A DNA stretch of 64,000 nt, taken from positions 1 through 64,000 of the forward strand of contig LSSK01000018.1 of NCBI GenBank assembly GCA_001969505.1, given 5' to 3'. Positions within the stretch are counted from its first letter, which is position 1. Each line of letters begins with the position of its first letter. This document shows positions 10,880 to 21,940 of the stretch, piece after piece. The notes below the pieces were generated by a model. That model saw only the letters and a program-made list of their open reading frames with translations, had not been told where the DNA came from and searched no databases. The DNA comes from Zancudomyces culisetae (taxonomy: Eukaryota > Kickxellomycota > Harpellomycetes > Harpellales > Legeriomycetaceae). Both the position numbers and the translations under genes were made by a program.

Positions 10880-11099
10880 TTATCTTGTACTAGATACTGT
10901 GAATCGACCGGCTTTGTAGCGCCAATCGAATCTATCAATAGAGAATAAATCTCATTGCCCTGGTTGAGAAGTTTTACTTGAATGAACCGAAACACTTGTC
11001 TAAGTTTGGCAACAAAGTGGCGGTGTATTTTTTTGGCAAGAAGCCATCAGCATACGAGAGCGGCAACATACTAGCCAAAGACAATAGTATCACATTTTA
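10880..11099 (+). pseudogene. coding-like fragment without a start, possibly a gene relic or lone exon
   Basis: A plus-strand frame open for about 70 codons and ending in TAG at 11097-11099. It has higher GC and protein-like composition than its surroundings, but no ATG. It runs ...STGFVAPIESINRINLIALV, then EKFYLNEPKHLSKFGN and KVAVYFFGKKPSAYESGN. The VAVYFFG segment resembles the core of a PWWP domain, but the rest of that fold is not visible upstream. A TAG just before the frame could be a 3' splice site, so it may be the last exon of a gene whose earlier exons I could not find. It may equally be a decayed copy. Low certainty. Confidence 0.25.
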
Positions 11100-13061
11100 G
11101 TTTTGATTTTGAGATTTGGTGAGAAACACTCTTGTTATTTAAAGCGATACTTTTGCTAGGGACATGATAAGCGTAAACTCTACTATTGATTGGTATTCAT
11201 CAGCGAGGAGAGGACGTTTATGATTCAAAGCAACAAGTGATGGGTGTTTATCCTTGCAAGTTTTATTTGGTCTTAGAGACGACTAAGTCTGAAGTTCGTA
11301 GTGAAACATGGTTTTGCTTTGGTTGTAAACAATGTATGTGTAAAATAAAGTGATATTTACTTATACTCTTTCCTCTCCCGTTTGCATAACTTTGCTTTGC
11401 TTTTATTTTTTGGCAAATTAAAGATGTGACACTCAGTACAAACTATCCTAAATAAGTCCTGTATGCGCAAATGAGAGGAATCGATATGAATCCAGTTTAA
11501 CCCAACTTAGATGTGCTTCATGTAGCCCAAAAACGCTTTTTTTTTTGATAAATGCTAATTAGCAAAACATAATATTGTAACTCGTAGCTCTTCCTGTTTT
11601 GTTTACTGGCTCCTATTATTCACAGAACTCTCCAAAATTTGCCAAAAAGTAAATCACAAATCGTCAAATTATATCTTGTTCAGTCCAGAATGACCAAATA
11701 GCAAATAAAAAAAAGGGTTGTAATTTTGGTGCACTTGTTTGAAGATTGACTCTGAATGTTTAATCTATTGGTGGGGAAAAGCTTTTGAAGTTTTTTAGGG
11801 CTACAAAGGGAAAAGTTCTCCATAAGCTGGCTTAAGCGTTGTGAGATACTTTCTTTTTTTCAAAATACTTGTGTTGCTTGCACTTTCTAGAAAAGAGCAG
11901 GATATCGTACGGAATTGGTCAGCATTAATGACAGCCACTCTTTCCATTTAATTTAAAACTCATCAAAAAAACGTAAATGTAAACGGAAGATATAAATCAG
12001 TACTTATAACAAAGTTAAAAAAAAAGAAATACTTATGCATTCTTCACATATGGAATGGTGAAAAAAAAACATGTATAGGCCTCTCACACTATATTTAACA
12101 GTCACCTATACAGAAAGAAGTATAGTGGTGCTAATTCTAGGAAAAGAAAAACGCGACAGCGACTCCTCCCCCCCCCTCCCCTCTAGTTTGCTTTCATAGT
12201 TTTTGAGTTTAAACACGTTTTGTCATTAAAATGCCTAATTTGTTTTTAAAGTGTCTGGAGCTCAAACATAGTATTTGATCTGCCTTCCACCATATCTACC
12301 TATTTGCATAACATCTGAATATGTCTTTCCAGCCTTTTTACAAAAAACAAAACAAAACAAATAAGGTTACTCAACAACTCCGCTATATCAGCCTATAAAG
12401 TGATGTAAAGAAAGTCTAAACTAGAAGAAATGTGAATACACCTTTATAATGATCGTATAGAAATCTAAACCCCGCTCACCGCCAACTACACGGTAACGAT
12501 CCTCTCTCAAGAATTGAGTGATATAGCTTCTTATCTACACAGCTTGGGTTGTTTGTGAGAGGGATATGATGAGCTGAAGCCACTCAACATTTTTACACCA
12601 TCAATTTTCCTTTATATACATGTACATATCATCAGCCTTTTTAATGATAGTACTTGGCAAGCTTTCAGCATACCCCCCTTATGGTATACGCCTACCTAGG
12701 AAAGGTTTGCTTATAAGCTGGATGACCAAGTTGTGGGAATGAACATTAGGAAAGCAGATAAAATAATGTAAATTAGCATTTTGATTGGCAAAAAACGCGG
12801 TCATTAATTTTATAAAAATTACGACCCTTTTCTCCCCCTCCCCCTCCTGCTCCCCTACTATTCCTTTTTTCATTTTTCAATTTTCATTTTTCAATTTTCA
12901 TTTTTCATTTTGCTTTGCCTTTTTGTTTTTCACAATCCAGAGGCTCAGAATTAAGAGACACAACTGCTCCAAAAATATAACAAATAAACATAATTAACAA
13001 CCAAACTTTTACAAAGGTTCGCCTAACCCGCCACGACAATCGATTCTAATTTTACTACAGG
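11100..13061. other. long gene-poor spacer
   Basis: About 2 kb with no frame I would call a gene on either strand. It holds C-rich runs (about 12165-12183), a T/CA-rich imperfect repeat of the form TTTTTCAA at 12870-12911, and the promoter and leader of LSM5. Confidence 0.45.
12868..12912. repeat. short tandem repeat (CATTTTTCAATTTT-like)
   Basis: Alternating CATTTTTCAATTTT units, three to four copies, about 150 bases upstream of the LSM5 ATG. Confidence 0.7.
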
Positions 13062-13848
13062 ATGGCCTCACAATTGCTACCTCTAGGTAAGCATATCATT
13101 TTCTAAATCTGCCTCTTTTCAAATTAAAAATCGATGAAAAAGCCGTACTGGAAAAAAATATTTTGTGAATTGGAGGAAGTGTGAGTGGGTTGCTATACAT
13201 ATACGTATACAAGTATGCATGCATGAGAATTTAGCTAGTAAATGTAAAAATACTTGGTATACAATCGTGCTAAATTTATGCTTTAATAGAACTCATTGAC
13301 AAGTGTATTGGTTCAAAGATATGGATAGTCATGAAATTTAACAGAGAATTCGTAGGTACTTTACTGGGCTTTGACGACTATGTCAGTAAGTATGATTTTC
13401 TTTCCTTTTTATTGAGAATATACGTGTATATGAGCCTAGATTAAAATAAAATATGCAAATCATTTTAATCCTTGATCTTGAAACATTCTTCTGTAGATGT
13501 TGTACTTGAAGATGTAACGGAATAGTAAGAACCGCCTTCTTTTATTTTTAATTTCCAACTATTGGGATTATCTTGTTAAGCTACTCCTATTCCTAGGCAA
13601 TTAACGAAGATATCACCTCTCCTCGCTCACAAAAATGTAATTAACTATGTAACATCTCTTAGCGAAACACTGCCAGGAGGCGAGATCAAGACAAATACCC
13701 GAAAACAAATGTTATTGAATGGGAATAGTATTTGTATGGTAAGCATAAATTAGTATTTTGTACTTGAGTGCGTGAAGATTATTAACAATCATATGTAACT
13801 ACTGTACACGATATTGTCACACTCTAGCTTATACCCGGTGGTGAGTAA
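13062..13848 (+). CDS. LSM5: U6 snRNA-associated Sm-like protein LSm5
   Basis: Member of the LSm2-8 ring on U6 snRNA (splicing) and the LSm1-7 ring (mRNA decay). Five exons: 13062-13086, 13290-13385, 13497-13524, 13663-13738, 13828-13848. They sum to 246 bases, 81 residues. The start reads [20 protein letters not shown], followed by the Sm1 motif with [13 protein letters not shown] and VLEDVTEYE, and the Sm2 motif [14 protein letters not shown]. The loop between the Sm motifs is short and reads [13 protein letters not shown]. All junctions are confirmed by the family sequence, which runs across each of them without a gap. Three exons are shorter than 30 bases. The gene is the first of three splicing genes on this strand, with SF3B6 and the eIF4A3-like helicase next. 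Very sure. Confidence 0.96.
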
Positions 13849-14726
13849 GTACAACGCCTACACATTGTTTACAGTTTTTTTTTGGTTTCTTTACATGAGA
13901 TATATGCTAAATAAGAAACAAACCTACTAATTGATAGAGGACCAAAGGAAAAGAAGGATAGCTAAATAAAGATGGTTGATTGTCCTGTAAATAAATCCTT
14001 GTCGCTTATTGTCTTGGAAAGAGTATACCACCCCTATACTATTATGTAGCCTTTTAAAAGACGTAGTTTTTAACTACATTCTCTCAAACTTAAATAGTAC
14101 CTCTAGCAACGTTTTCTGTTATATCTCCAATATCCCCTCAAATATAATTGGTTTTACAGTCTTTTTCTTTTTTATTTTTTTATCATAAAAGAGCGTTTCA
14201 CCACGGAGATATAGAATCTATAAACTACTTTAAACTATATCTCATCCGGCCATTTAAATGCGAAGTTAGGCCAGAACTTGGCTTGGTCCTTTTACAAGTT
14301 GGCACGTGTTAATGGTATTAAATAGTTTCCAGGGAGCCATACCTTAAATTAAAAAAGAAAAAGTGGGCAAAGACCTGCTGGCGCACTTGAAAAGCGTGCC
14401 CGGTGTAAGGCTTTGGTTTTCTCTCTTTGTCAGAAGATCCCCTTAAGCTGTATCGTTAGTTTAACAGATCAAAAACTCTTCTTTTTTTTTTTGCAGTGCT
14501 TTTAGTGCACGGATTTTGATTTGTTTAAATTTTTGGGAAAAAAAATTTTGAAAGCGACTAATTATTGTATTTTCCTTAATAGAACTTTAAGCGAATTATG
14601 AGTTTAATAGCCCTTCAAGCTAATAAACAAAATACATATTCAACAAACAAGTTATAAAGAGGATCAAACAGGCATAGAACGAAAACACATAGGAAAGGGC
14701 ATAACAAAGACAAATCATAAAATAAA
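13849..14726. other. intergenic LSM5-SF3B6
   Basis: No gene seen. Contains the 3' end of LSM5 and the promoter of SF3B6. I checked the GC-richer patch at 14370-14410 for a tRNA and found no cloverleaf. Confidence 0.45.
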
Positions 14727-15425
14727 ATGGCTTTTTCAATGAACAAGCTAAAAACCGGACAGTTGCCACCTGAGGCAAATAGGATACTGTTTGTAAGGTA
14801 AATGCAGTTTATTTACCTTTCGACAACTCAGAAAATAAAATATAAGCATGAAAATCTATACCTAAAAAATTAACTATTGTTAGGAATCTACCTTTTAAAA
14901 TTACATCTGAAGAAATGTACGATCTGTTTGGAAAATACGGTGCCATAAGACAGATTAGATTGTAAGTACTACCTCCCTTACTTTACGCTTTCCATGAATT
15001 ATAAGTTTTATATTGATATCGGGTATAGAATAGATAATGTAATAAATGTGCCAGAAAGATTAGATGCTCTTCAAAATACCTGTTTTTTAAATAAATAAAT
15101 AAACGCTTATATAGGGGGAATGCACAATCTACGCGAGGAACTGCGTTTGTGGTATACGAAGATATATACGATGCAAAGGCTGCTTGCGAAAAGCTACAAG
15201 GCTTCAATGTGTTGGGGCGATATCTGGTAGTTCTATATTACCAACCAAATAAGGTCTCTAAGAAGGCCAATCTTGAGAAGAAAGAGAGAGAATTGGATGA
15301 ATTAAAAAAGTAAGCACAGCTTGTTTTCGTAGAACTTTTATTTTCTTACTCCCTATAATCTTTTTTTAATGATCCTAAACCTTATAAAAACATGTATTTG
15401 TAATTATAGGAAATACGGATTGTAA
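14727..15425 (+). CDS. SF3B6: splicing factor 3B subunit 6 (SF3b14a/p14)
   Basis: Small RRM protein of the U2 snRNP SF3b complex that sits by the branch-point adenosine and binds SF3B1. Four exons: 14727-14797, 14884-14961, 15115-15309, 15410-15425. They sum to 360 bases, 119 residues. RRM signatures: RNP2 RILFVRNLPF (split by intron 1) and RNP1-like [10 protein letters not shown]. Then come the family-specific [18 protein letters not shown] and the Lys/Glu-rich tail ending KKKYGL. Intron 1 shows a TTAAC branch site 12 bases before its TAG. The gene is missing from Saccharomyces, so its presence fits an intron-rich genome. It lies downstream of LSM5 in the same orientation. Very sure. Confidence 0.96.
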
Positions 15426-15991
15426 AACTACAGTTTCTACATTTTTGTATTGCTCATAAACTCGACAACAACCGCGACCATAAACAACGAAAGCCGTTTG
15501 TTTTTAGATATCTAAATATATGGATATGATTTTATAAAATTTCGGGTTTACGATGGATTAGCTTTATAAAAATCCAGTGTATTATCACCTTTAATCATTT
15601 TATTACCCTCCGTGAACATACTATTTTACAAATAAATATATTAGTTATAGCGCGCTTTTATAACATTACAACTCGTGAGTTTTTGAATAGAAGAAACAAT
15701 CTCTCAATTATTGCTATTTCATGTGGCCACTCCTAGGGGAATACCAAGCCGAAAACTCCCTACGCACTCCGATTAGTTTGCATCCAAAATTTGCGAGAAA
15801 CTAAAAAAAAAATTTTTTTTTGGGGCTGTTTTCAAATGCTATTACAACGCGTATTGAAAAGCACTGAAAAGGCTGATTTTTGCTTTTTTGGAAGCGATTG
15901 TTTTTTCATCACATACTCTTGGAAATAAAAATACACAAAACATCAAATCCAGTGTAATATATCAAAAGCAAAAGTTGTAAATACCGCAGAG
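15426..15991. other. intergenic SF3B6-eIF4A3
   Basis: AT-rich, contains the terminator side of SF3B6 and promoter of the helicase gene. A short A-run/T-run palindromic patch lies at about 15800-15825. No gene. Confidence 0.45.
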
Positions 15992-17215
15992 ATGTCTGGT
16001 TATAAAACACAAAAAAATAAACTGTATGAGGAGGGGGATATAAAAGTCGAGGCATCCAAAACAATTAAAGTTATCAAGACATTTGAAGAGTTGGATTTAA
16101 AACCGGAGATATTACGAGGAATCTATGCGTACAATTTCGAGCAACCCTCAGCAATTCAAAAGAGAGCAATATACCCAATACTTCAACGACGAGACGTAAT
16201 TGCACAGGCACAATCAGGAACAGGAAAAACAGCGACATTGGCTATCTCTCTGTTGCAGTTAGTAAATAGTAAAGTTCGTGAAACCCAAGCATTAGTTTTA
16301 TCTCCTACGCGCGAATTAGCGATTCAAACACAGGGTGTGATATTGGCGATTGGAGATTACAGTAAAATATTATGCTATTGCTGTATCGGTGGTGGTGGTG
16401 GTGGCGGGAGTAAAGCCCAACAAGATAGACAGAAATTGGAAGCGGGACAGCACATTGTTAGCGGAACCCCGGGAAGAGTTTACGACATGATCAAAAGAAA
16501 CTATTTGAGAACATCTAGTATCAAAGTTCTTGTTCTGGATGAGGCCGACGAGCTGCTGAATATGGGATTCAAACAGCAGATTTACGATATTTACAGACAT
16601 TTACCACCGAGCATCCAGGTAGTCCTGCTTAGCGCAACACTTCCGCAAGATGTATTGTCATTAAGTACCAAATTTATGTCAGATCCTATTCGAATTCTAG
16701 TTAAAAGAGACGAGCTCACTTTGGAAGGTATATCGCAGTTTTTCATAAATGTGGAAAAGGAAGACTGGAAATTTGAAACTTTGTGCGATTTGTATGATTC
16801 CTTGGTTATCACACAAGCGGTAATCTTTTGCAACACAAAGAACAAAGTAGATTGGTTGGCCTCACAGATGCGCAGCAACAACTTTACTGTATCCTCTATG
16901 CACGGGGATATGGAACAGAAACAAAGAGACAGTGTGATGCAAGAATTTCGGGCAGGAAGTAGTCGTGTGCTAATTACCACCGATATCTGGGCACGAGGAA
17001 TCGACGTTCAACAAGTATCGTTAGTTATTAACTACGATTTGCCTACAAATCGAGAAAACTACATTCACCGGATTGGTAGAAGTGGAAGATATGGTAGGAA
17101 GGGTGTTGCCATCAACTTTGTCACCAAACAGGACATTGCTACCCTACACGATATCGAACAGTATTACAGCACGCAAATAGATGAAATGCCAATAAACATT
17201 CAGGATCTCATTTAA
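15992..17215 (+). CDS. FAL1: eIF4A3/FAL1-type DEAD-box RNA helicase
   Basis: ATP-dependent RNA helicase, core of the exon-junction complex in most eukaryotes and a rRNA-processing factor (Fal1) in yeast. 407 residues, one exon. Motifs in order: Q-motif region [12 protein letters not shown] (49-60), motif I AQSGTGKT (73-80), Ia PTRELA (105-110), SGTPGR (157-162), DEAD (183-186), SAT (214-216), IFCNTK, ARGID and [13 protein letters not shown] near 360. It ends with the eIF4A3 signature [37 protein letters not shown] also favours eIF4A3 over eIF4A1. Odd: the GG motif after motif Ia is expanded to seven glycines (133-139, encoded by GGT/GGC repeats) followed by SKAQQDRQK, where relatives have TNxxED. 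The loop is about four residues longer. Stop codons of this gene and PDI face each other 104 bases apart. Confidence 0.93.
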   Translation: MSGYKTQKNKLYEEGDIKVEASKTIKVIKTFEELDLKPEILRGIYAYNFEQPSAIQKRAIYPILQRRDVIAQAQSGTGKTATLAISLLQLVNSKVRETQALVLSPTRELAIQTQGVILAIGDYSKILCYCCIGGGGGGGSKAQQDRQKLEAGQHIVSGTPGRVYDMIKRNYLRTSSIKVLVLDEADELLNMGFKQQIYDIYRHLPPSIQVVLLSATLPQDVLSLSTKFMSDPIRILVKRDELTLEGISQFFINVEKEDWKFETLCDLYDSLVITQAVIFCNTKNKVDWLASQMRSNNFTVSSMHGDMEQKQRDSVMQEFRAGSSRVLITTDIWARGIDVQQVSLVINYDLPTNRENYIHRIGRSGRYGRKGVAINFVTKQDIATLHDIEQYYSTQIDEMPINIQDLI

Positions 17216-17319
17216 TTTGTTATATTTTTATTGGGTTTATTTTTGTTTGTGTATTACATTTTTTTTGAGTAAATGAAAAGTAAATAAAAAGACCAAACAA
17301 GCTATTGAAAAAGAAAAAA

Positions 17320-18960
17320 TTAAAGCTCATCACGGGCTTGCTTCTCTTCCTCTTCCTCCTCCTCTTCCTCGCCCTTCTCGGCTGGCTTTTGTTTCTTCTC
17401 CTCCTTGGCCTTCTTTTCTTCATCCTCCTTTGCCTTCTCAAGATCCAGCTTACCAGCATCTTTGAGTGCTGAATCGGTGTTTTCTTTCAAGAATTTCACG
17501 AAATCTTCCAACTGGCGACCACTTTCATACTTGACAATCTCATTTGATTTTGCCTTTACAAGAACAATAGTAGGGAAGCCCTTTACTCCGAACTCCTCGT
17601 CCTTTTCAGGAATATCGTTTTCTGTGGCGTCCATCTTGGCAATCACCAAATCCTTTTGTTTTGCGAGAAGCTCAGCAAGTTTGGTGTAGGTTGGAGCGAG
17701 TTGTTTGCAATGGTAGCACCATGTTGCATAGAATTCAATAAGGACATCCTTGGTCTTGTCGAATACAAGTTCGCTAAACGAATCTGCAACCACGACTTTT
17801 ACTGGTTCGTCATTGGTCTCTGGTACAGGCTGAGATTTGATGTGTGCTTTTACACTTCCATCAATTACACCCTTGACAAAGCTCTCAAAGCCCTTGACTG
17901 CCAGATCTTTCTCCTGGGAAAGGACCCACTTCTTTTGAGTATCTTGGTCTTGGATTGAAAATGCTGGGAACTTTTGCTCCAAGCCAAGTGCTGTCATCAA
18001 ACCGGCAAATTTAGTTCCATTCACACACACAAAGTGGAAGTTATCTCTGTACTTCTTGGCAACATCAACCAACTTGGCGACGATCTTCTTGCGTCCTTTC
18101 TCTGAATCGTAGAACAGGAATCCCAATGGCAGCTTGGGTGTTTCGTATAGCTTGTAGTTTTCTGGACCTATCTCACCAAATACCTGGATTGCGCTGCGTT
18201 GAACAAACTTTTTAAGGTCAGCACTGCTGATCTTTCCCTCAAAGATGGCGGCATCTTCGAAAGATCTGAACACAATTACGGATGGGACCTCGTGTCCAAG
18301 CTTCTTGGCGATCTCTTCATCTTCTGAGTAGCCGAATACATGATCCTCTCCAAGTTGGTCTGCAACCTTGACCAGTTCGTTGTATTCAGCACTGTCCCTC
18401 TTTACAAGACCCAGAATAGATACTGACTCCTTTGCCTCCTTGAATGCTTTGAGGTCCTTTGAGCTCACTTCTTTAACTAGTGGTTCTGTCTGCTTAATCA
18501 TGTATTTTACTATTTCAGCCTGATCTCTTCCTCCTTTGTAGTCCTTAAAGTCATCTTTCTTGATGTCCTTCTTTCCAACCTCTCCCTTATACACTTTCAG
18601 TGTTGGGTAGCCACCCACATCATACTCAGAACAAAGCTTTTCATTTTTGGTGCAGTCCACCTTTGCCAAACCAATCTTTTTGCTGAGCTCCTTGTCAGCA
18701 TACTTCTTGTGTAGCTCTATGGAGGCTGCCTCGTAGCTTGGTGCCATCCTCTTACAGTGTCCACACCAAGGTGCGTAGAACTTTACCAGTGCTACATCAT
18801 GCTCCTTCAAAAATTCATCAAAGGTGTCCTTGGTCAACATTGCTGGCGCTCCCTCTTTCACACCTTCTGCCTCCTCTGTGTCCTTACCTTGGACCATCAC
18901 ACTCATCAACAACGCAAGGGCTCCTAGGAGACTTGCTTTTTTTCCGTTTAGAAACTTCAT
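17320..18960 (-). CDS. PDI1: protein disulfide isomerase, ER lumen, with a CYHC second active site
   Basis: ER thiol-disulfide oxidoreductase, 546 residues, one exon. Signal peptide about 1-25 (SLLGALALLMSVMVQG). Thioredoxin domain a holds FYAPWCGHCKRMAP with active-site Cys66-Cys69 (CGHC). Domains b and b' follow (about 170-390). Domain a' holds EFYATWCYHCKQLAP with Cys415-Cys418, in which the usual CGHC is CYHC. The C-terminal extension is Lys/Glu-rich, with a run of nine glutamates, and ends in the ER-retrieval signal RDEL. Gly to Tyr in the active site needs two base changes (TAC against GGC-type codons), so a single sequencing error is unlikely. It should alter the redox potential of that site. 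Very sure of the family. Confidence 0.96.
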   Translation of the reverse strand: MKFLNGKKASLLGALALLMSVMVQGKDTEEAEGVKEGAPAMLTKDTFDEFLKEHDVALVKFYAPWCGHCKRMAPSYEAASIELHKKYADKELSKKIGLAKVDCTKNEKLCSEYDVGGYPTLKVYKGEVGKKDIKKDDFKDYKGGRDQAEIVKYMIKQTEPLVKEVSSKDLKAFKEAKESVSILGLVKRDSAEYNELVKVADQLGEDHVFGYSEDEEIAKKLGHEVPSVIVFRSFEDAAIFEGKISSADLKKFVQRSAIQVFGEIGPENYKLYETPKLPLGFLFYDSEKGRKKIVAKLVDVAKKYRDNFHFVCVNGTKFAGLMTALGLEQKFPAFSIQDQDTQKKWVLSQEKDLAVKGFESFVKGVIDGSVKAHIKSQPVPETNDEPVKVVVADSFSELVFDKTKDVLIEFYATWCYHCKQLAPTYTKLAELLAKQKDLVIAKMDATENDIPEKDEEFGVKGFPTIVLVKAKSNEIVKYESGRQLEDFVKFLKENTDSALKDAGKLDLEKAKEDEEKKAKEEKKQKPAEKGEEEEEEEEEKQARDEL

Positions 18961-21481
18961 TTATTTCTACTATATTCTTGTTGGTAAAAACTATAAAATA
19001 ACTACTTTTTCAGAAATGTTTCTAATACGAAAATAGTGAAAATTCGCCACTATCTTTTTATATTTACCTAACCGAAAGTGCTGTTGGGCTTTATTTTAAA
19101 GGAAACAACATTAAGCGGATTTTAAATTAATTTATTATTCCAGGCATAAATACAATTACTAATTATTAAATACGCCAAACAAAGTAAAAAGAATAAATAC
19201 TGATCTTTTACTACACTTGGTTGCTAATTTTTCAGTTGTCCAATTGTTTTATTACATATTTCAATAAAATGTATACAGATTTCTCCTCTTGATTGCCTAT
19301 TTTGTGTAATTTGCTCCATTGTCTTTCCTTTTTCCGCTTTGATTTCTTCATTTATTAGAAGAATTTTTTATTCCACTCCATTTTGTTCGAAATAGAATAA
19401 AACAGACTAATTTAAAAGTCGTAGAAAGCTCTGGCTATTTGTCATTCGTCAATTACTGATTATTTACGGAGTTTATGCCTTGTAAATCAAACTCCATTTC
19501 ATTTTCTGTTCTTAATACCCTTTGACTATTTATTATTTATTTTTTATTTTTTATTTTTTATCTTAGTTTTCAATTGTTGGCATTCTTTGAGCCAAATGTC
19601 CATTTTTCAAGTTTAAATTTCAAATATCTATTTTTGGGCAAGGTCAAATAGCCTAATAGGGAAAAACTTATAGGTTTCTAAATATACCAAAACTTTGTTT
19701 AGTGTTCCAAGGTACATACAGATGCAAACCTGTGCCCCCCTTTCTCGGCTTTTCAATTGCACATTTGACCATACTGAAAATGCAGCTATGGAGTAAAAAA
19801 GAAATAGGCTTTGTCATTCCTCCATTTTTTTTCAACGATTTCAAGAATTGTGAATATCATTAATATGGCAGAATCTTTGCGGTGTACTTTTAGTTCTCTT
19901 GAAATTAAGCTTTTCTGTTTTGGTTTAAAACAGAAACTGTGCAACAACATAACCCACCGTTCATGATAATATATACAACACATCTTAAACATACAAAGTA
20001 CATATACATCACCCTACAGATCCAATACGCGTAAGGTGAATCTTGCTGTTTAAATATACTGTTCTATGTGTATCACTATACCAGGAACTAGACTTTATGT
20101 GTGAAAATCCACATTTCTCTGTTTGATATGCCATGCCTACTAGTATCAGAATACTTTTTTGTCATACCAATGCTTTAACAACCCAAGCTGTTGTCCCATA
20201 TTTTTGATACCAAGGTTAGTAGACAAGTTAAAAAAGATACCAGGATGAAAAAGGAATATTTGCTTGATACGATATTTTGAAATAAAATACTTGCAAAAGT
20301 GGAGCGGGAATATATTTTTTATCTGAATAGTTAGCCCCACATCACATTTTGCTTTGTTTTTTATACCCCCTTTCAATATAACTCACCTTCCCCCCTCCAA
20401 AAAATAACAAGTACTATTCTCCACTTTTTTTATTGTTTCCTGAGATTCTTTTGAGCCATGAATATCAGTACCTACCAAAAATTCACTATAACATTAAGTA
20501 TCATCACTAAAAACATTCTTCTGCGCTTTATAAGAAAAATGCGTTACAAGTAGGTTTTGATCATTGAAAAATCTGATAATAATGTAATGAAACTAGATGG
20601 TGCTGATAACACAAGAAATGAACTCACTTCATATATCCTCCCACTTCCTCCCATTGTGCGTTTTCTTCTCCACTATCAAATCCAAATAATGTCTGATGCA
20701 AAAATGTATTTCTTTAATACTTAAAACCGATGAAAATTTGTGGAATTAGTGAGTACTCGTCTATTATATAGGAGGTAGTCAGTACAACAAAAGATGCCAT
20801 CGAACCCCACATGTACAGCTAGGCTTTACTAGTTAGTACGCTTTAAACGAAATGAAAAGCGATGTATGTTGTGTTTATTTACGCGATCAATGTAATTCTT
20901 TACCAAATAGCAGACTATGCATTATGTGTGCATCAAAGGGGCATGACTATGTGTACTACCGCTACTTTATGCTACGGAAATATAATCAACATCATCATTT
21001 GTTTAAATTATGTTTAGTCTATTACACCAACGGCCCTCACAATCAAATTAACAACACAGAGATCGTTTATTAGAGCATTCGAAAAAAACAAGTTTTTACT
21101 AAAGGACTAAACTGAGGCTAGCCGACCCAGAATATTTAACACTACTTTGCTGAAATGAGAGAATGGAAAAAATATAAAATAAAACAAAAAACCTCTAGAT
21201 TTCGAGGCTGGGATTGTATGGGACTATAGAGGTATTATTGATATTAACCCGCCAAGTGATTCTTCCTTTAACCTATTATACCTATAAATAAAAGAATTGT
21301 CAAATTTTTTATTATCATGGTTGGAAATGCGAGCTACGTTAATGGCCAACCTCCCAATGCGATCAAATTCATGATACACACGATAATATATCTAATTTAA
21401 ATTCATGGTTGGCAGAATCCACTTGTTTAAAATATTAAAAAAAACTTACACGTGAGCATGGTTATTCCAAATAAATATCAT
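18961..21481. other. long gene-poor spacer
   Basis: About 2.5 kb. Contains a (TTTATTTTTTAT)-type T-rich run at about 19530-19562 and only short, scattered frames. The 73-codon plus frame at 20852-21073 starts with ATG but has no recognisable features. Otherwise nothing. Confidence 0.4.
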
Positions 21482-21940
21482 CTACCAGACCATAACGGCT
21501 ACGACGACCCTGCCACCTGAGCCACCCACTGCAATCTTGGGAACTTCCTGATTGTCCATTCTGAAGTCTTCAACGTTTAGACTATCAGATTCATCACGCT
21601 TATTGCCCATGTCCCCATTCGAGGATGAAGTGCGTTGTGTAGCCGACTTATCTTTCAGCCCTAGCCTATTTAAAAAACTCCAATATCTGTTGTGCTTCTT
21701 TGTTCTGGGGCTAGTACTTTCGGAGTTAGTGCTTTCGGGGTTAGCAGTTTCGGATTCAGTAGTTTCAGAGCTGTCTGACGAGTCGGCGTTGAGTTTAGCA
21801 CCTCGAATATTTTGATTAATTCCTGGTAGTGCATTATTCATGACATTTCCTAGCCCTCCAAGCTCATTGTGGAGTTGCGAACTTGCTGAACATGAAATAA
21901 GCGATGCTGTTAATACAAAAACTGTGTATAGCTGCTTCAT
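21482..21940 (-). CDS. small secreted protein with C-terminal DNQ motif, member 1
   Basis: 152 residues, one exon, ATG at 21940. A clear signal peptide (MKQLYTVFVLTASLISCSAS, about 1-20) is followed by a Ser/Thr/Glu-rich middle (repeats of ESTNSEST type, about 55-80), a Lys/Arg/Trp patch (KKHNRYWSFLNRLG), and a tail with RMDNQEVPKIAVGGSGG. The tail ends in a hydrophobic strand VVVAVMVW. It matches no family I know. The tail motif recurs in two other short secreted proteins, at 35787-35999 and 45784-46029, with spacing kept from DNQ to the Lys and Val residues. No Cys except in the signal peptide, so it is not a disulfide-rich effector of the usual sort. Function unknown. Confidence 0.75.
   Translation of the reverse strand: MKQLYTVFVLTASLISCSASSQLHNELGGLGNVMNNALPGINQNIRGAKLNADSSDSSETTESETANPESTNSESTSPRTKKHNRYWSFLNRLGLKDKSATQRTSSSNGDMGNKRDESDSLNVEDFRMDNQEVPKIAVGGSGGRVVVAVMVW

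Noticed and set aside
14370-14420. tRNA or small RNA in the GC-richer patch
   Set aside because: No cloverleaf or box motifs found; isolated GC content alone is not support.
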